A DNA stretch of 58,810 nucleotides from Methylophilaceae bacterium (GCA_029244935.1 JAQWQF010000003.1:1-58810); one strand, 5' to 3'; counted from the first letter of the stretch, positions 6,375 to 16,292 are shown. The notes: a model not told the origin generated them from the sequence alone. Made by a program: numbers and translations.

Positions 6375-7840
6375 TGAAGAGTGTAGCAATTATTGGTGGG
6401 GGGTTAGGGGGAATAGCATCAGCAATTCGCTTTAAATCTAGGGGTTACGAGGTCTCCTTGTATGAAAGATTAGATGAGCTTGGTGGACGTGCTCAAAAAT
6501 TTAGTAAAGATGGTTATATTCACGACGCAGGACCAACAGTAATAACAGCACCATACTTATTCAAAGAATTATTTACTCTTCTAAATGAAAATATCGATAA
6601 TTATGTAACATTCAAACCATTAGATCCTTGGTATAGGTTTTATTTTAATGATGGAACAGGTTTTGATTATGGGCCTAATAGAAAAGGAATGCTTGAACAA
6701 ATTGATCAAATATCACCAAAGGATGTTGACGGATATTTAAGAATGCTAAAACGAGCTGAGGAAATATTTGAGTTGGGTTACGAGAAACTTGCTAGTGAGC
6801 CATTTACTAGAATTTTAAAAATGGTACGTTACGGACCAGACATTATTCGATTAGGAGGATACAAGTCAGTCTATAGTTTTGTTTCTAAATACTTAGAGCA
6901 CCCAAATTTAAGGCAAGCTTTTTCAATTCAGCCATTATTAGTCGGTGGCAATCCTTTTACGACATCTTCAATTTATGCATTGATTCATGCATTAGAACAA
7001 AAGTGGGGAATATCATTTGTTATGGGAGGAACTAATCATCTTGTAAAAGAGCTAAAAAATCTTATGCAGAGGAACGGTATAAATATTCATTATCAGTATG
7101 ACGTTGATGAATTTATTACCAATAAAAATTCAGTACAAAGTATTAAGTTTTTAAATGGGAAAGAAATAAGATCCGATATTGTAGTAAGTAATGCCGATCC
7201 AATTCAGGTTAATAGTGAATTTCTCAGAAATAGTAAAATATCATGGCACAACCAGATACTAAAAAAATATGCCAAACATTCAATGGGCTTATTTGTATTA
7301 TTTTTTGGTTCAAAAAAACAATATAAAAATGTTGCTCATCATACTATCTGGATGGGACCTAGATATAAGGAATTATTAGATGATATTTTTGATAAGCATC
7401 ATTTGGCTGAAGATTTCTCAATATATCTTCATCGCCCTACAGCTACTGATTCCTCATTCGCACCAGAAGGTCATGATTCATATTATGCACTAGTACCAGT
7501 TCCAAATTTAAAGGGAAATTACAACTGGCATGAAATTAAAGAGAGCTTTTCTGAGAAGATATTAGCTTCATTAGATAAAACTATAATGCCAGGTATATTA
7601 ACTAATGCACTTTCTAAATTCAGTATGACACCAGTAGACTTTAAGAATAATTATCGAACGCCCTATGGAAGTGGCTTTTCTATAGCACCAATCCTGACGC
7701 AATCAGCATGGTTTAGGACACACAATCAGGATGACAAATATAAAAATTTATTTTATGTTGGTGCAGGGACTCATCCAGGAGCAGGTATACCTGGTGTATT
7801 AAATTCAGCAAAAGTAGTCGACAACATAATTCATTTATGA
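6374..7840 (+). CDS. crtI: Phytoene desaturase
   Basis: A 488-residue FAD-dependent desaturase that turns phytoene into lycopene. The N terminus carries the dinucleotide-binding GGGLGG motif (8-13) with an acidic strand end (ER, about 31-32) and the GGRAQ segment. The C terminus has the family signature GAGTHPGAGIPGV. Length matches bacterial CrtI. The start codon overlaps the crtE stop (TAATG) and its stop overlaps the crtB start (ATGA), so translation is coupled. Membrane-associated enzyme of the operon that supplies beta-carotene, and hence retinal, to the neighbouring rhodopsin. Confidence 0.96.
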   Translation: MKSVAIIGGGLGGIASAIRFKSRGYEVSLYERLDELGGRAQKFSKDGYIHDAGPTVITAPYLFKELFTLLNENIDNYVTFKPLDPWYRFYFNDGTGFDYGPNRKGMLEQIDQISPKDVDGYLRMLKRAEEIFELGYEKLASEPFTRILKMVRYGPDIIRLGGYKSVYSFVSKYLEHPNLRQAFSIQPLLVGGNPFTTSSIYALIHALEQKWGISFVMGGTNHLVKELKNLMQRNGINIHYQYDVDEFITNKNSVQSIKFLNGKEIRSDIVVSNADPIQVNSEFLRNSKISWHNQILKKYAKHSMGLFVLFFGSKKQYKNVAHHTIWMGPRYKELLDDIFDKHHLAEDFSIYLHRPTATDSSFAPEGHDSYYALVPVPNLKGNYNWHEIKESFSEKILASLDKTIMPGILTNALSKFSMTPVDFKNNYRTPYGSGFSIAPILTQSAWFRTHNQDDKYKNLFYVGAGTHPGAGIPGVLNSAKVVDNIIHL

Positions 7841-8691
7841 AAAATCAAGCCCAAATTATCAAAAAATACGGTAAGACCTTTTACTGGGCATCCTTTTTTC
7901 TTGAAAAAAAGTTTAAGTTAAGATTGTTTTCTATTTATGCTTTCTGTAGAGAAATTGATGACATGGTCGATAATAAAAAAGAAAAAGATAATTACATAAA
8001 AAAAAATTTTCAAAAAAAAATAGAAGGGTTTAAGGGTTCAAAAAAAAGCATAAATTCATCCAAAGAGATAATAGGTCAATTTATTTTAGGACAAAAAGGC
8101 GATTTATCTCATAAACAACCAAAGTCACTTAATGAGCTCACTATCTATTGCTACCGAGTTGCTGGGATTGTTGGATTGATGGTTTGTGATGCACTTAATG
8201 TAAAAGATATTAAAATAAGGCACTATGCGATTGATTTAGGTATTGCGATGCAATTAACAAACATATGTAGGGATATAAAAGAAGATTCACATATGGGTCG
8301 AGTATATTTGCCGCAAAACCTAGTTGGAAAATTAAAAGCAGGCGAGGTAGAGTTTCCTAATGAAAATGACTATAAAAAAATTAAGGTGTGTCAAAATAAG
8401 TTGTTAAAAATAGCTGATGATTATTATGCTAGTGCAGAACATGCAATTCCATTTTTACCAGGAAGAACATCACTAGCAATAAAAATAGCAGCTAAACTCT
8501 ACCAAGCCATTGGAAAAAAAATTATCAATAATGATATTTCGTATTTAAAAGGTAGAGCATTTATTACTAAATATGAAAAATTAAAAATAACCTTAACTAA
8601 CATTATCTCAATAAATAAAACCCCTACAAAGATTAACACTCATAATAAGAGATTACATGCTGCTATTATGAATTTACCGGGGGCTCATTAG
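7837..8691 (+). CDS. crtB: Phytoene synthase
   Basis: A 284-residue squalene/phytoene synthase joining two geranylgeranyl diphosphates head to head to give phytoene. Both Mg-binding aspartate motifs are visible: DDMVD (41-45) and DIKED (146-150), the latter followed by the family segment GRVYLP. The gene overlaps crtI by 4 bp and is followed one base later by the TTG start of the cyclase. Codon use is extremely A-rich, with lysine runs, like the rest of this operon. The order crtE-I-B-Y-blh is common for proteorhodopsin-linked retinal clusters. Confidence 0.96.
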   Translation: MKNQAQIIKKYGKTFYWASFFLEKKFKLRLFSIYAFCREIDDMVDNKKEKDNYIKKNFQKKIEGFKGSKKSINSSKEIIGQFILGQKGDLSHKQPKSLNELTIYCYRVAGIVGLMVCDALNVKDIKIRHYAIDLGIAMQLTNICRDIKEDSHMGRVYLPQNLVGKLKAGEVEFPNENDYKKIKVCQNKLLKIADDYYASAEHAIPFLPGRTSLAIKIAAKLYQAIGKKIINNDISYLKGRAFITKYEKLKITLTNIISINKTPTKINTHNKRLHAAIMNLPGAH

Positions 8692-8692
8692 A

Positions 8693-9829
8693 TTGAATAA
8701 AAAATTTGATATTGTTGTTATAGGCGCAGGACTTTCAAGTTTAATGTTTTTATCAAGGTACATTCATAATAATAAAAATCAGTCTATTTTATTGATTGAA
8801 AAAAATAAGAAAAGAAATATCAATCAGACTTTTTGTATTTGGCAGGGTCCTGACTTAATTGATATAAAAAAATTATATAATTTAAGAGCAAGGCATGTAT
8901 GGAATAAAATACGGGTGTCATATGGAGATGAAAATGTTGATAAAGATATTGCTCCATATTCCTATGAATGCTTTGATGGTAATGAAACTCTTACAAATTT
9001 ATTAAATCAGTGCAAAGGAAAAATTACATTTAGACGAGGGTTGGACGTAAAAAAAATTAAGAATCATAAAGATTCAGTTGAAATTATTACTAGCAAAGGA
9101 TCTATAAAAACTAAATATGTTATTGATAGTCGAAATAAAATTTCAAAGAAGCAGTATGCATATGCTCCTAATCTCCATCAGGCATTTATTGGTAATGAAA
9201 TAATAGTTGAAAAAGAAAAATTTAATCCTGACTTGCTCACACTAATGAAATTTTCTAGAAATAAAAAAGATATTGAATTTACTTATATTCTTCCTTTTTC
9301 TAAGAAAAAAGCTTTAGTTGAGACAACATTATTTGCAAAGAACCCATCTCTTAATAATATTCAAAAAATACATAATCAGTCACTTATAAAACATAGTAAA
9401 TTTAGGTCTATTAAAAAAGAAAGCGGAATTCTGCCAATGATTTTAGGTAGAAATTATATCGATAATAATATTATACCTATTGGTTTATCTGCAGGTATGG
9501 CAAGGCCATCTACTGGGTATTCAATGATGAGGATTGCTCAATGGATTAATTCTATAGAAAATCATAAAATTGAGAGTGATAATATTAAGCGATTTGAATT
9601 TAGGCCAAATAAACTACTAGAATGGTTCGATAGTATTTTTCTTACCGTATGTTATTTTTGGCCTCAAAAAGCACCTATATTATTTATGAGATTGTTTAGC
9701 AATGCTGATATTAAATCTATTATTAGATTTATGTCTGATGCCCCTACAATAAGAGATATTATTTTTATAATCTTGAGTATGCCCAAAAAACTTATGATTC
9801 ATGGCCTTATTAAAAAATATGTTAAATAA
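8693..9829 (+). CDS. crtY: Lycopene beta-cyclase
   Basis: A 378-residue flavoprotein of the CrtY type, converting lycopene to beta-carotene. It starts with a Rossmann motif (DIVVIGAGLSSLMF) and has the TFCIW segment near residue 46 that CrtY proteins use in place of simple oxidoreductase motifs. The start is TTG at 8693, one base after the crtB stop; no ATG lies nearby in frame. The 3' end overlaps the blh start. Lys/Asn/Ile-rich composition reflects the low GC content of the operon. Confidence 0.92.
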   Translation: MNKKFDIVVIGAGLSSLMFLSRYIHNNKNQSILLIEKNKKRNINQTFCIWQGPDLIDIKKLYNLRARHVWNKIRVSYGDENVDKDIAPYSYECFDGNETLTNLLNQCKGKITFRRGLDVKKIKNHKDSVEIITSKGSIKTKYVIDSRNKISKKQYAYAPNLHQAFIGNEIIVEKEKFNPDLLTLMKFSRNKKDIEFTYILPFSKKKALVETTLFAKNPSLNNIQKIHNQSLIKHSKFRSIKKESGILPMILGRNYIDNNIIPIGLSAGMARPSTGYSMMRIAQWINSIENHKIESDNIKRFEFRPNKLLEWFDSIFLTVCYFWPQKAPILFMRLFSNADIKSIIRFMSDAPTIRDIIFIILSMPKKLMIHGLIKKYVK

Positions 9830-10703
9830 AGTAATTATTCATCAGCAGATATTTATTATATTTTCATTATTTATATTAATCATTAATTTTTTTTCAAACA
9901 TTATCAATAGCTACACTAATTATTTAATCTGGATAGCCCTTTTTTTTGTCAGCACACTTGGTGTTAGTCATGGTGCATTAGATGGTAAATTAATATGGCG
10001 AGGAATAAATAAAAATTTCCAAAGAATTATCTTATTCACTTTATATTTAATTTTGGTATTGTTAGGTTGGTCTCTATGGGTTAGTTATCCCTCAATTGGA
10101 TTATCAGTATTACTTATTATGTCAATTTTTCATTTTGGTAATTCTGATTTAAAATTTCTTAAATTATCTGACATAAATATTAGGTTGTCTTGGGGTTTCG
10201 GTATGACTTTCATGCCAATTTTATTTAAACGAGAGGTAGTTGATTCAATTTTTTACAATTTAATCGGAATCAATATACCTGATTTCTTGATGGTTATTAT
10301 TTATTGTATTTTAATTCTCAGTATCATCAGGATATATTTTAGTCTCATAAATAATGTTATCAATTCCAAAGCGAATGTAGTTTGGTTTAGAGATAAAAAT
10401 GTATTATTGATTCTTGAACTTACATCTCTAGTTATTCTCTCGTGCTTTACCCATCCGTTTATTTGGTTTGCAATTTACTTTTGTGGGTTACATGGAATTC
10501 GTTCTTTAATTGATTCTAATTTCAATTGGAAAATTGATCTAAAATGGCTTTCTTTATTTACTCTTCCAGTATTGGTATTTATTGGATTTACGTATGGAAG
10601 ATATTGGAATGTAAATTCATATTCCTTAATATTTCCTGTTTTAGGATCTTTGACTATTGCTCATATGTCGTTACCTTCTCTATTGAAATTTATAAAAAGA
10701 TAG
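9801..10703 (+). CDS. blh: Beta-carotene 15,15'-dioxygenase, Brp/Blh family (retinal-forming)
   Basis: A 300-residue polytopic membrane protein that cleaves beta-carotene into two retinals. The four iron-ligand histidines of the family can be placed: His57 in GVSHGALDG, His111 in FHFGNSD, His218 in the segment FTHPF and His231 in GLHGIRSL. It has about seven hydrophobic helices. The ATG at 9801 overlaps crtY by 29 bp; an in-frame ATG at 9819 would give an 11-bp overlap and is equally possible. As the last gene of the carotenoid operon it completes retinal synthesis for the proteorhodopsin. Confidence 0.94.
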   Translation: MALLKNMLNKVIIHQQIFIIFSLFILIINFFSNIINSYTNYLIWIALFFVSTLGVSHGALDGKLIWRGINKNFQRIILFTLYLILVLLGWSLWVSYPSIGLSVLLIMSIFHFGNSDLKFLKLSDINIRLSWGFGMTFMPILFKREVVDSIFYNLIGINIPDFLMVIIYCILILSIIRIYFSLINNVINSKANVVWFRDKNVLLILELTSLVILSCFTHPFIWFAIYFCGLHGIRSLIDSNFNWKIDLKWLSLFTLPVLVFIGFTYGRYWNVNSYSLIFPVLGSLTIAHMSLPSLLKFIKR

Positions 10704-10711
10704 GCCAATTT

Positions 10712-11695
10712 TTACTCTATTATTTTATTAATTTTTTGTGCCATCATAAGTCCAGCCTCAAAAGCATTTTCAACTCTCCCATGAGTTAACCAGTCTCCAC
10801 AAGAGGCAAGCCTATTATCATAATCTATGAGTAAATCTGATTTAGTCTGCCTACTTATATTTGCATATCGCCAAGCTTGAAGGTCAATATGCTCTGCAAT
10901 ACTAGTATCTTTACCTATAATTCTTGATGTTTCATTGTTTAGATAAGTAATAATGCTTTGAGGATCGTCAGATAAATGATCTTCAGCCCATGCATTTGTT
11001 GAGTTAATTAACATTGAAAATGATTGTTTTCTGTCTGGTTTAGAGTTATTAATGGATATCCAACTTATATCTGCATCTCTTATAAGAGCTGAATCCCATA
11101 ATAATGAAATAGGCTTCTTAAATCCAAGCATTAAGGAAAAACAACCTACCATTTTTCTAGTAAGCAAATCATTATGATATTTAAAGTATGTTGGGAGAAT
11201 TTCTGCTGACTGAATTGGGGGAGCAGTTGATATGACCCAATCAAATCTTCCTAAATTATTTGAATTATTATCAAATAACTCCCAATTATTAGTGTTACGA
11301 ACTATTTTATTTACTTTAGTATTTAATTTTATATTAAGTTCCTTGGATAAATATTGAGCAATTGAATTCATCCCAGGGGCACCAACATAATGTGGATATT
11401 CTGCGTTCCAAGTAATAATCCTTAATATCTTATTATCTATGAATTCGGCAAAGCGAGCATCCCAGCGTTTGATTATATTTTTTTTGATTAATGGTTTGAT
11501 GAAATTCTTAAAATTTGTACCTTTAGCGGTAAAAAATTGAGCACCATGATCAAACTCATATGGTGGAGAGCGACGTAAAGCCATTCTTCCACCTACGCCG
11601 CGGCTTTTTTCAAAGATTGATACTGCAGCAATTTTTTTAAGATTTTGTGCAATGGCTATAGATGAAATTCCTGCACCAACAATAGCAATTCTCAT
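10712..11695 (-). CDS. Renalase-like FAD-dependent amine oxidase/oxidoreductase
   Basis: A 327-residue flavoprotein with an N-terminal FAD-binding motif (GAGISS, 7-12), an acidic FEKSRGVGGRM segment and a conserved FDHGAQFFTA block that marks the bacterial renalase-like group. The C terminus has the usual flavin-contacting GDW-x4-GRVENAFEAG stretch. The family includes oxidases of dihydro-NAD(P) isomers, but the substrate here is not shown. It converges on blh with only 8 bp between stops, so it is not part of the crt operon, though it could be mistaken for a carotenoid desaturase by its fold. Confidence 0.82.
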   Translation of the reverse strand: MRIAIVGAGISSIAIAQNLKKIAAVSIFEKSRGVGGRMALRRSPPYEFDHGAQFFTAKGTNFKNFIKPLIKKNIIKRWDARFAEFIDNKILRIITWNAEYPHYVGAPGMNSIAQYLSKELNIKLNTKVNKIVRNTNNWELFDNNSNNLGRFDWVISTAPPIQSAEILPTYFKYHNDLLTRKMVGCFSLMLGFKKPISLLWDSALIRDADISWISINNSKPDRKQSFSMLINSTNAWAEDHLSDDPQSIITYLNNETSRIIGKDTSIAEHIDLQAWRYANISRQTKSDLLIDYDNRLASCGDWLTHGRVENAFEAGLMMAQKINKIIE

Positions 11696-11702
11696 TTTTA
11701 TT

Positions 11703-11780
11703 TTATTTCTTAAAGAATAACCAGATAATGATGCCTATTACTATAAGTATCATTCCGATTATATTTATATCCATTAACAT
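11703..11780 (-). CDS. Candidate 25-aa single-helix membrane microprotein
   Basis: An ATG at 11778-11780 opens a 25-codon frame ending at 11703, beginning MLMDINIIGMILIVIGIII and ending WLFFKK. It is one hydrophobic helix with a positive tail, and an AGGTG ribosome site lies about 6 bases upstream. It fills the gap between tRNA-Ser and the flavoprotein gene, 7 bp from the latter's start on the same strand. Chance cannot be excluded at this length; no family recognised. Confidence 0.4.
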   Translation of the reverse strand: MLMDINIIGMILIVIGIIIWLFFKK

Positions 11781-11831
11781 TTTTTGCACCTAGTTTAATT
11801 ATTATATGAAAAATAAATAATATTAAAATAT

Positions 11832-11924
11832 TGGCGGAGAGCGAGGGATTCGAACCCTCGATACAGGTTTAACCCGTATGCTTCCTTAGCAGGGAAGTGC
11901 TTTCGACCACTCAGCCAGCTCTCC
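11832..11924 (-). tRNA. tRNA-Ser (GCT anticodon)
   Basis: Read on the minus strand, the 93-base gene starts GGAGAGCTGGCTGAG and ends CGCTCTCCGCCA with CCA encoded. The anticodon stem CTTCC/GGAAG holds the loop CTGCTAA, so the anticodon is GCT, reading AGC/AGU serine codons. A long variable arm, GCATACGGG pairing with CCTGTATC, is typical of class II serine tRNAs. It follows lysC, an order I associate with Betaproteobacteria. Confidence 0.96.
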
Positions 11925-11974
11925 TAGTTATAACGGCGTAACGATACTTCAAATGAACTGAAAAATCAATGAGA

Positions 11975-13201
11975 CTAAGCTTTCTCTAATTCAAATATTT
12001 TATGTAGTGCTTTGACTGCCCGATCGAGCATCTTTTCTTCTACAATAATTGAAATTTTAATCTCACTTGTCGATATAGTGCTTATGTTAATACCTTCATC
12101 TGAGAGTGTCTTAAACATTTTACTTGCTATACCTGCATGGGACCTCATCCCAACACCAACAAGAGATAGTTTTGCAATTTTCTCATCGCTAATAATCTCT
12201 CTTGGGTGAATTATCCCTTTAACCTTTGTATCAATAATTTCTAATGTGGTTTTTAAATCTCTTTTATTTATCGTAAATGTGAAGTCTGTAGTGCCATCCT
12301 TACTAACATTCTGAATAATCATATCAACGTCAATATTGGCATCAGCAATAGGACCTAAAATTTGATAAGCAATACCTGGGGTGTCGGGTACCCCAAGAAC
12401 ATTGATTTCAGCTTCATCCCGATTAAAAGCTATTCCAGAGATTATTGGTTCTTCCATTTTTTCATCTTCCTCAAAGGTGATAATTGTTCCTTCTCCATAA
12501 GCATCAAAGCTGGATAGGACTCGGAGTTTAACTTTATACTTTCCGGCAAATTCAACAGAACGTGTCTGTAAAACTTTTGAGCCTAAGCTCGCCATCTCAA
12601 GCATTTCTTCAAAAGTAATTGATTTTAGTCTTCTAGCCTCTTTTACAACACGAGGGTCTGTAGTATAAATTCCATCTACGTCTGTATAAATTTGACATTC
12701 ATCTGCATTAATTGCTGCTGCAATAGCTACTGCTGTAGTGTCTGACCCACCTCTACCTAGAGTAGTAATATTTCCAATTTCATCAACACCTTGGAATCCT
12801 GCAATTACAACAACATTGCCAGCGTCTAAATCCTGTCTAATAGCCTTCTCATCAATTTTTAGAATCCTTGCTTTAGTGTGAGCTTGGTCTGTTAGAATTT
12901 TTATTTGGTAACCTGAATAACTTTTAGCAGGTATACCTATATTTATTAAGGCTAAAGCAGTTAATCCAGCTGTAACCTGTTCTCCTGTAGAGACTATAGC
13001 GTCTAATTCTCTTGGATCAGGTGACTCCATCATTTCTTCTGCAAGTCCAATTAACTTATTTGTTTCTCCAGACATGGCAGACACCACCACAATAATTTGG
13101 TGCCCTTCTTTTTTAAATTTTTCAACTCTATCTGCCACGGCATTAATACGATCGCCGTTTGCTACAGAGGTACCCCCAAATTTTTGAACAATTAAAGACA
13201 T
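11975..13201 (-). CDS. lysC: Aspartate kinase
   Basis: A 408-residue aspartokinase catalysing the first step of Lys, Thr and Met synthesis. The N terminus has the signature VQKFGGTSVA (5-14). The catalytic domain covers about 1-250, and two ACT domains in the C-terminal third probably bind lysine and/or threonine for feedback control. Length fits the single-polypeptide monofunctional class; an internal start producing a small regulatory subunit is known in some relatives but not evident here. It starts 4 bp after the alaS stop, so the two are cotranscribed. Confidence 0.97.
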   Translation of the reverse strand: MSLIVQKFGGTSVANGDRINAVADRVEKFKKEGHQIIVVVSAMSGETNKLIGLAEEMMESPDPRELDAIVSTGEQVTAGLTALALINIGIPAKSYSGYQIKILTDQAHTKARILKIDEKAIRQDLDAGNVVVIAGFQGVDEIGNITTLGRGGSDTTAVAIAAAINADECQIYTDVDGIYTTDPRVVKEARRLKSITFEEMLEMASLGSKVLQTRSVEFAGKYKVKLRVLSSFDAYGEGTIITFEEDEKMEEPIISGIAFNRDEAEINVLGVPDTPGIAYQILGPIADANIDVDMIIQNVSKDGTTDFTFTINKRDLKTTLEIIDTKVKGIIHPREIISDEKIAKLSLVGVGMRSHAGIASKMFKTLSDEGINISTISTSEIKISIIVEEKMLDRAVKALHKIFELEKA

Positions 13202-13205
13202 AAAT

Positions 13206-15830
13206 TTATTTACTTAGATTTTTTTGAACATTCGCCATCGCAGTGTCGATCATTGATATATTAGTTCCGCCAGCCATTGCCATATTTTTTCTTCCCCCGC
13301 CTTTTCCGCTAACTGACTCACCAAGAAATTTTGCAATTTCACCAGCATCGACCTCGCTAGTTAAATCATCAGTAACACCCACAGCAAATGAGGCTTTACC
13401 TTCATTAATAGAGGCTAATATTATAACGGCTGTTTTAAGTTTTTTCTTTAAATTATCAATCATTTCTCGAAGTTCATTCGGGCCCTGGTTATCTAATTTT
13501 TTTGCCAAATAAGAAAATGATTTTATTTTTATAGCTTGGCCTAGTAATTCATCACCCTCAGAGCTTGCAAGCTTAGATCTCAATTGATAAATTAATTTTT
13601 CACTGTCTTTAATTTGAATTAAAAGTTGTTCTGTTTTCGTAATAATTTCATTTGGACTTGCGTTTAATCTTTTTGATAGGCTTTCTATTACAGTATTTTT
13701 TTCTTTTAGCATATTTAAAATATTGACACCTGTTGTAGCTTCTATACGACGAACCCCTGAGGATATTCCTGACTCAGATTGAATTTTAAATAAGCAAATA
13801 TCTCCTGTTTTTTGGACGTGCGTGCCTCCGCATAGCTCTCTGCTGTTCCCAATATCTAGTACACGCACTTTTTCTCCATATTTTTCTCCAAATAGCATCA
13901 TAGCGCCTTCTTCTTGCGCTTCTTTTATATCCATTAGCCTAGTTTCGGTATTTTGATTCTTCATTATTTCACTATTTACGATGTCTTCAATTTGGTTAAT
14001 TTCATCAAGTGATAATGATTTTGGGTGTGAAAAATCAAACCGTGTTCTTACTGCTGATACCAGTGATCCTTTTTGTTCCACATGATCACCTAGAATAATT
14101 TTTAATGCCTTATGAAGTAGATGAGTTGCTGAATGATTTCTTTTAATATCATCTCTATTTTTAACATTAACATTGGCATGTATTGTTTCATCTATTTTAA
14201 TAGTTCCACTGATTACTTTGCCCCAGTGACCAAATACCCCTTCTTTTATTTTATAAGTGTCTAAAACTTTAAATGCCCCAGCTTTTGATTCTAGCATTCC
14301 AATATCACCGACTTGCCCACCTGATTCAGCATAAAAAGGAGTTTCATCTAGTATTACTAAGCCTTCCTCATTTATCTTAAGTTCAGTCACTATCTCATCA
14401 TCTTTGAATGTTGCATTCACCTTAGCTTTAGATTCTGTTCTATCATAGCCCACAAAAATAGTTGCTTTCCCACTATAGTCTAAGGAGACTTTATTTTTAA
14501 ATTTGCCAGCTTCGCGAGCCCGACTTTTTTGAATATTCATAGATGCATTAAATTCATCTTCGTTAACTATAATATTCTTTTCTCTGCAAATATCCCCTGT
14601 TAAATCTAAAGGGAATCCAAAAGTATCATGAAGTTTGAAGGCAAATTCTCCTGAAAGAAGCTTTAACTTTTTGTTGGTGATATGCTTAATTTCTTCTTCA
14701 AGGCTACTCATACCATTTTCAATTGTTTCAAAGAAGCGTTCTTCCTCCATTTTAATTTCAGATTCTATCTTTTTAGATTGTGAGTCTTTAATTGGATAGG
14801 CAACTCCCATTGTTGAATTTAATACAGCTACTAATTTATAAAAGAATGGTTCTCTAACCTTTAACTTATAACCATGTCTAATTGCTCGACGAATTATTCT
14901 TCTTAAAACATACCCTCGGCCCTCATTTGAAGGAATAACTCCATCATTAATTAAGTATGTAGTCGCACGAATGTGGTCAGCTAAAACTTTTAATGATGGA
15001 TGGTTTAGGTCCTTAGTGTTTGTGAGTGATGCTGCATTTTTGATAAGCACTTGAAATGTATCAATTTCATAGTTTGAATGCACACTCTGAAGTATAGCTG
15101 TAATTCTTTCTAGTCCCATCCCAGTATCAACTGAGGGTTTCGGTAGTGGGTGCATTACACCATTTTCATCACGATTAAATTGCATAAATACTAAATTCCA
15201 TATTTCTATGAAACGATCACCATCTTCATCCTTCGAACCCGGGGGTCCTCCTTTAATGCCTTTGCCATGATCATAAAATATTTCACTGCATGGACCACAT
15301 GGCCCAGTATCTCCCATCATCCAGAAATTATCAGAGGCATATTTAGTTCCTTTGTTGTCGCCAATACGAATAATTTTTTCATCTAACAACCCAATTTTAT
15401 TTGACCAAATTTTGTAGGCTTCTTCATCATCAGCGTATATAGTTACCAGTAATTTTTCTTCAGGAATTTGATATATGTTAGTTAGCAGATCCCATGCATA
15501 AGTTATAGCTTCTTCTTTGAAGTAATCCCCAAAACTAAAATTTCCTAGCATCTCAAAGAAGGTATGGTGCCGGGCGGTATAACCAACATTTTCTAGGTCG
15601 TTATGTTTTCCTCCGGCTCGCACGCATTTTTGACTTGATGCAGCTTTAACATAATTTCTTTGCTCTAACCCAAGGAAAGTATCTTTAAATTGATTCATAC
15701 CTGCATTTGTAAAAAGAAGAGTTGGGTCTTCATGAGGAACTAAGCTACTAGATTCAACAATATGATGCTTTTGCTCTCTAAAGTAGCTTAAAAAAGTTGA
15801 CCTTATTTGATGACTAGTTAATTTTTTCAT
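13206..15830 (-). CDS. alaS: Alanine--tRNA ligase
   Basis: An 874-residue class II synthetase of normal length. The start region has RSTFLSYF and the class II motif 1 area; GPCGPCSEIFYDHG marks the catalytic core. The editing domain carries the zinc-binding pattern HSATHLLH and CGGTHV (about 555-670). The C-terminal coiled coil and glycine-rich DHHA1 domain (SGKGGGRKNMAMAGG, about 840-855) completes it. The gene overlaps recX by 4 bp and precedes lysC. Confidence 0.98.
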   Translation of the reverse strand: MKKLTSHQIRSTFLSYFREQKHHIVESSSLVPHEDPTLLFTNAGMNQFKDTFLGLEQRNYVKAASSQKCVRAGGKHNDLENVGYTARHHTFFEMLGNFSFGDYFKEEAITYAWDLLTNIYQIPEEKLLVTIYADDEEAYKIWSNKIGLLDEKIIRIGDNKGTKYASDNFWMMGDTGPCGPCSEIFYDHGKGIKGGPPGSKDEDGDRFIEIWNLVFMQFNRDENGVMHPLPKPSVDTGMGLERITAILQSVHSNYEIDTFQVLIKNAASLTNTKDLNHPSLKVLADHIRATTYLINDGVIPSNEGRGYVLRRIIRRAIRHGYKLKVREPFFYKLVAVLNSTMGVAYPIKDSQSKKIESEIKMEEERFFETIENGMSSLEEEIKHITNKKLKLLSGEFAFKLHDTFGFPLDLTGDICREKNIIVNEDEFNASMNIQKSRAREAGKFKNKVSLDYSGKATIFVGYDRTESKAKVNATFKDDEIVTELKINEEGLVILDETPFYAESGGQVGDIGMLESKAGAFKVLDTYKIKEGVFGHWGKVISGTIKIDETIHANVNVKNRDDIKRNHSATHLLHKALKIILGDHVEQKGSLVSAVRTRFDFSHPKSLSLDEINQIEDIVNSEIMKNQNTETRLMDIKEAQEEGAMMLFGEKYGEKVRVLDIGNSRELCGGTHVQKTGDICLFKIQSESGISSGVRRIEATTGVNILNMLKEKNTVIESLSKRLNASPNEIITKTEQLLIQIKDSEKLIYQLRSKLASSEGDELLGQAIKIKSFSYLAKKLDNQGPNELREMIDNLKKKLKTAVIILASINEGKASFAVGVTDDLTSEVDAGEIAKFLGESVSGKGGGRKNMAMAGGTNISMIDTAMANVQKNLSK

Positions 15831-16249
15831 ATATATTCAAATGACTTACCAGATAGAATTTTCTGGATAATAAATGGATCAATTCCTCTTCCCTGAAGAA
15901 ACCTTATCTGTTTAACTTTTTCTTGATTATCAATAGGAAGGCCTTTGAATTTTTTTTCCCATATTTTTTGTGCCAGTGAAAACTCTTCTGATCTTATAGA
16001 ATCGATTGCATGACTGATAATCAGATCATTTACCCCTTTTGTCCTTAATTCATGGGCAATCTTCTTAATACCAAATTTATTCTTCCTTGAGAAAATAAAT
16101 TGTTCAGTAAAACGTTTGTCAGATAACCATGAGTCTTTTTCAAGCTCGCTAAGCATATCTTCAATATCGTCTTTTTCTATATCAAGAGATTCTGCATAAA
16201 CTGAAATCTTTTTTCTAAGCTCAGCCCTAGAATATTCTCGTTTCCCCAA
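15827..16249 (-). CDS. recX: RecX regulatory protein
   Basis: A 140-residue, highly charged, helical protein of the RecX family, made of three-helix repeats, which binds RecA filaments and limits their growth. Motifs such as WLSDKRF and the SRKNKFGIKKIAHELR stretch are typical. It lies 43 bp downstream of recA and overlaps alaS by 4 bp (ATGA). The family length is 140-160 residues, so it is complete. Confidence 0.92.
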   Translation of the reverse strand: MGKREYSRAELRKKISVYAESLDIEKDDIEDMLSELEKDSWLSDKRFTEQFIFSRKNKFGIKKIAHELRTKGVNDLIISHAIDSIRSEEFSLAQKIWEKKFKGLPIDNQEKVKQIRFLQGRGIDPFIIQKILSGKSFEYI

Positions 16250-16292
16250 ATAATAAAGTGCTCTTTTTTTTAAGGAAATTAGTGGATGTTGA

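Noticed and set aside
10544-10789. Plus-strand frame across the blh end
   Set aside because: It overlaps the Blh frame in another phase and then runs into the tail of the convergent flavoprotein gene; no ribosome site or family match.
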